Shown here piece by piece: positions 62,556 to 64,000 of a stretch of 64,000 nucleotides of DNA. Source of the stretch: Hydrocarboniphaga sp965279055 (GTDB lineage Bacteria; Pseudomonadota; Gammaproteobacteria; Nevskiales; Nevskiaceae); assembly GCF_965279055.1 (NCBI RefSeq), contig NZ_OZ257125.1, positions 1-64,000 on the forward strand. The letters run 5' to 3'. How positions within the stretch are numbered: position 1 is the stretch's first letter; the number at the start of each line of letters is the position of its first letter. The position numbers were made by a program, and so were the translations under genes. The notes under the pieces were generated by a model that worked only from the letters and a program-made list of their open reading frames with translations, was not told the origin of the DNA and did not search any database.

Positions 62556-63236
62556 TCAGGCCGGCAGCCGCACTTCCGAAAAATCCGCGGCCTGCGGATG
62601 CGCCGCGGACGGCTTGGCGATCGCGTCGCGGATCAGCTGGCAGGTCTGCATGCCGGCGGCGCGGGCGGCGTCGAGCTCCTCGCCGATATCCGACAGAAAC
62701 AGCACCTGGCTGCCCGCAATGCCAATGCGCTCGATGATCGCGCGATACGAGGCCGCTTCGCGTTTGCCGCCGACCTGCGTGTCGAAGTAACCCGAGAACA
62801 GCGGCGTCAGATCGCCGGCGTCGCTGTGGCCGAAGATCAGCTGCTGCGCTTCGACCGAGCCCGAGGAATACACGTAGAGCTGCAGGCCCTGTTCGTGCCA
62901 GCGGCGCAGGAAGACCGGCGTGTCGGCGTAGACATGACCCTTCAATTCACCGGCCTGGTAGCCCACTTTCCAAATCATGCCCTGCAGGGTTTTCAGCGGC
63001 GTGGCCTTGCGGTCTTCGTCTATCCACTGCTCCAGCACGCCGGCGGCTTCGTCGATCGACAGGTCCCAGCCCACGACCGCTTCGACATCGTCGATCAGTG
63101 CCTGCACCAGCGGATCACCGGCCTGCTCGCGCAGGAATCCGCGCAGATGCGCGCGCGCATACGGGAACAGGCTCTTGTGCACGAACTCGATCGAAGTGGT
63201 TGTTCCTTCGATGTCAGTGACGATCGCGCGAATCAT
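62556..63236 (-). CDS. mtnC: Acireductone synthase (enolase-phosphatase E1)
   Basis: A 226-residue HAD-type enzyme of methionine salvage that both enolises and dephosphorylates 2,3-diketo-5-methylthiopentyl-1-phosphate. MIRAIVTDIEGTTTSIEFVH is the family N-terminus (DIEG in place of DxDG), followed by LYVYSSGSVEAQQLIF and LFLSDIGEELDAARAAGM. The ribosome binding site GGAGAG lies just upstream. mtnD lies upstream in the operon. Between them is a 36-base remnant of another mtnC start (see the entry at 63233). Confidence 0.95.
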   Translation of the reverse strand: MIRAIVTDIEGTTTSIEFVHKSLFPYARAHLRGFLREQAGDPLVQALIDDVEAVVGWDLSIDEAAGVLEQWIDEDRKATPLKTLQGMIWKVGYQAGELKGHVYADTPVFLRRWHEQGLQLYVYSSGSVEAQQLIFGHSDAGDLTPLFSGYFDTQVGGKREAASYRAIIERIGIAGSQVLFLSDIGEELDAARAAGMQTCQLIRDAIAKPSAAHPQAADFSEVRLPA

Positions 63237-63376
63237 GTGCTCTCCAAAGCCATCCATGGCGCCGCAGTCCGGCCCGGCCATCCGTGGCCGGGCGCTCGCC
63301 GGGACGAACGTCCACTGGACGTTCGTCTATTTCCGGCTCGCCCCTCGATATCAGTCACGATCGCCTTGATCGCCAC
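63233..63376 (-). pseudogene. Truncated mtnC-like start fused to a double-hairpin segment
   Basis: Directly after the mtnD stop a GTG (63376) opens MAIKAIVTDIEG, the MtnC N-terminus, with eight residues AIVTDIEG identical to the real MtnC but four synonymous base differences in those 24 bases. The frame then enters a non-homologous segment and stays open for 47 codons, ending in a TGA that overlaps the real mtnC ATG (ATGA). The segment holds two perfect hairpins, 63273-63292 (CCCGGCCA-TCCG-TGGCCGGG) and 63303-63327 (12-base stem, one-base loop). It is best read as the remains of an earlier mtnC start, whether or not the short frame is translated. Confidence 0.65.
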
Positions 63377-63377
63377 T

Positions 63378-63941
63378 TCAAGCCGCCGGGTAATGCGGCG
63401 CTTCGAGGCGCGGAAAACGATCCGCGATCTTGTCGCCGGTGAAGTTCGCGACCCAGCCTTCCGGCGTCGTGAACAGGCGTATCGCTTTCAGGTTCGGATT
63501 CGGGCCCATGTCGAACCAGTGCGTGGTGTGGGCCGGCACGCTGAGCAGGTCGCCCTTGACGCAGCGCACGCCGTAGACGCGACCGTCCTTGCGGATGTTG
63601 AACAGGCCTTCGCCCTGGACGAAGAAGCGCACCTCGAAATCGTCGTGCGTGTGTTCGTGCAGGAACTTGTCGCGCATCGCCTCCTTCTGCGGATGGCTGG
63701 CGTACAGGCTGATCACGTCGACGCTCTTGAAGCCATAGGTCTTCATCAGCCGGTCGATGGAATCGCGATAGGCCTCGATCACCTCGTCCTGGCTGGCCTG
63801 ATCGTCGAGCTGCTTGCGCGCTTCCCAGCGCTCGAAGCCGACGCCGATCTTGTCGAGCGCGCGACGGATGTCGTCGAAGCTCGTGTACGTGGCCTCCGGC
63901 TGGCCGGCGGAACCTTCTGGATAGATGCGCAGTTCACTCAT
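63378..63941 (-). CDS. mtnD: Acireductone dioxygenase
   Basis: A 187-residue cupin metalloenzyme that oxidises acireductone to the methionine precursor 2-keto-4-methylthiobutyrate (iron form). The metal-binding set is HEHTHDDFEVRFFVQGEG (His, His, Glu) plus PAHTTHWF (His). MSELRIYPEGSAG is the start at 63941, with GGAG upstream. Its ATG overlaps the mtnB stop (ATGA). The mtnB-mtnD-mtnC order is common in Gammaproteobacteria. Confidence 0.95.
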   Translation of the reverse strand: MSELRIYPEGSAGQPEATYTSFDDIRRALDKIGVGFERWEARKQLDDQASQDEVIEAYRDSIDRLMKTYGFKSVDVISLYASHPQKEAMRDKFLHEHTHDDFEVRFFVQGEGLFNIRKDGRVYGVRCVKGDLLSVPAHTTHWFDMGPNPNLKAIRLFTTPEGWVANFTGDKIADRFPRLEAPHYPAA

Positions 63942-64000
63942 GTGTGTTTCTCCAACGTTAACTTCCTCAACTCGCACTCGAACATGAACTCCAGGGCTTC
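63938..64000 (-). CDS. mtnB: Methylthioribulose-1-phosphate dehydratase, C-terminal end
   Basis: Only the last 20 codons are in the window: reading on the minus strand they give EALEFMFECELRKLTLEKHT and a TGA that overlaps the mtnD start (ATGA). EALE-FxFECEL is the usual end of MtnB (aldolase-II fold), and the position upstream of mtnD fits the methionine-salvage order. The gene continues past the right edge. Confidence 0.8.
   Translation of the reverse strand, partial: EALEFMFECELRKLTLEKHT

Overview
The window is a GC-rich, gene-dense bacterial chromosome segment. It carries about 62 protein-coding genes, three of them cut or broken, and no rRNA, tRNA, CRISPR array, prophage or insertion sequence that I can recognise. 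Gene content points to a gammaproteobacterium: homodimeric-type AceE next to AceF, divergent bamD/rluD, pilS/pilR with a PP0621-like gene, argC near erpA and a bactofilin, csrA, rarD, waaA and lpxL. A single-chain pyruvate carboxylase, a Baeyer-Villiger-type monooxygenase, a DUF4331 protein and many fatty/lipid-handling enzymes would fit the Nevskiales/Solimonadaceae or Xanthomonadales neighbourhood. That placement is inference.

Layout. 0-7 kb: pyruvate dehydrogenase E1 (3' end) and E2, an unknown secreted protein, pyruvate carboxylase. 7-14.4 kb: secreted esterase, VOC and DUF2277 proteins, M28 peptidase, HIT protein, GDPD lipoprotein, LysE exporter, membrane protein. 14.4-19 kb: DUF4331, BVMO with a strong promoter/operator, crotonase, csrA. 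19-27 kb: LysR/rarD, the damage-associated ligase-exonuclease pair, waaA, lpxL, a TPR protein. 27-33 kb: L,D-transpeptidase, an ATP-grasp (RimK-like)/GNAT/membrane operon, a FecR-SPOR protein. 33-38 kb: HAD phosphatase, rppH, bfd-bfr with Fur-like sites, hemJ, argC, coiled-coil protein, bactofilin, erpA. 38-47.7 kb: CAP protein, prolyl oligopeptidase, a cNMP-domain patatin, thioesterase, Nudix, a cNMP-domain MMPL transporter with its LolA-like partner. 48-53 kb: DUF885 lipoprotein, pilR, pilS. 53-56 kb: sucCD and a VapBC-type module. 56-64 kb: ArsC-like, nadE, bamD/rluD, GMP/IMP nucleotidase, cysQ, VanY-like peptidase and the methionine-salvage genes mtnC, mtnD and the end of mtnB.

How the genes work together. 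aceEF, pyc and sucCD feed and turn the TCA cycle. waaA, lpxL, bamD, the L,D-transpeptidase, CAP, VanY-like, LolA-like and MMPL proteins serve the envelope. bfd/bfr store and release iron. mtnB-D-C form a salvage operon.

The most unusual feature is a dense set of at least four families of short palindromic repeats. They sit between genes but also reach into them: one copy is inserted in frame in aceF as 40 residues, another supplies the last 13 residues of a peptidase, and the ends of others supply the TAG stop codons of five genes. One family keeps its outer arms while the inner stem changes with compensating bases. Just upstream of mtnC lies a second, truncated mtnC start, separated from the real one by a double-hairpin segment.
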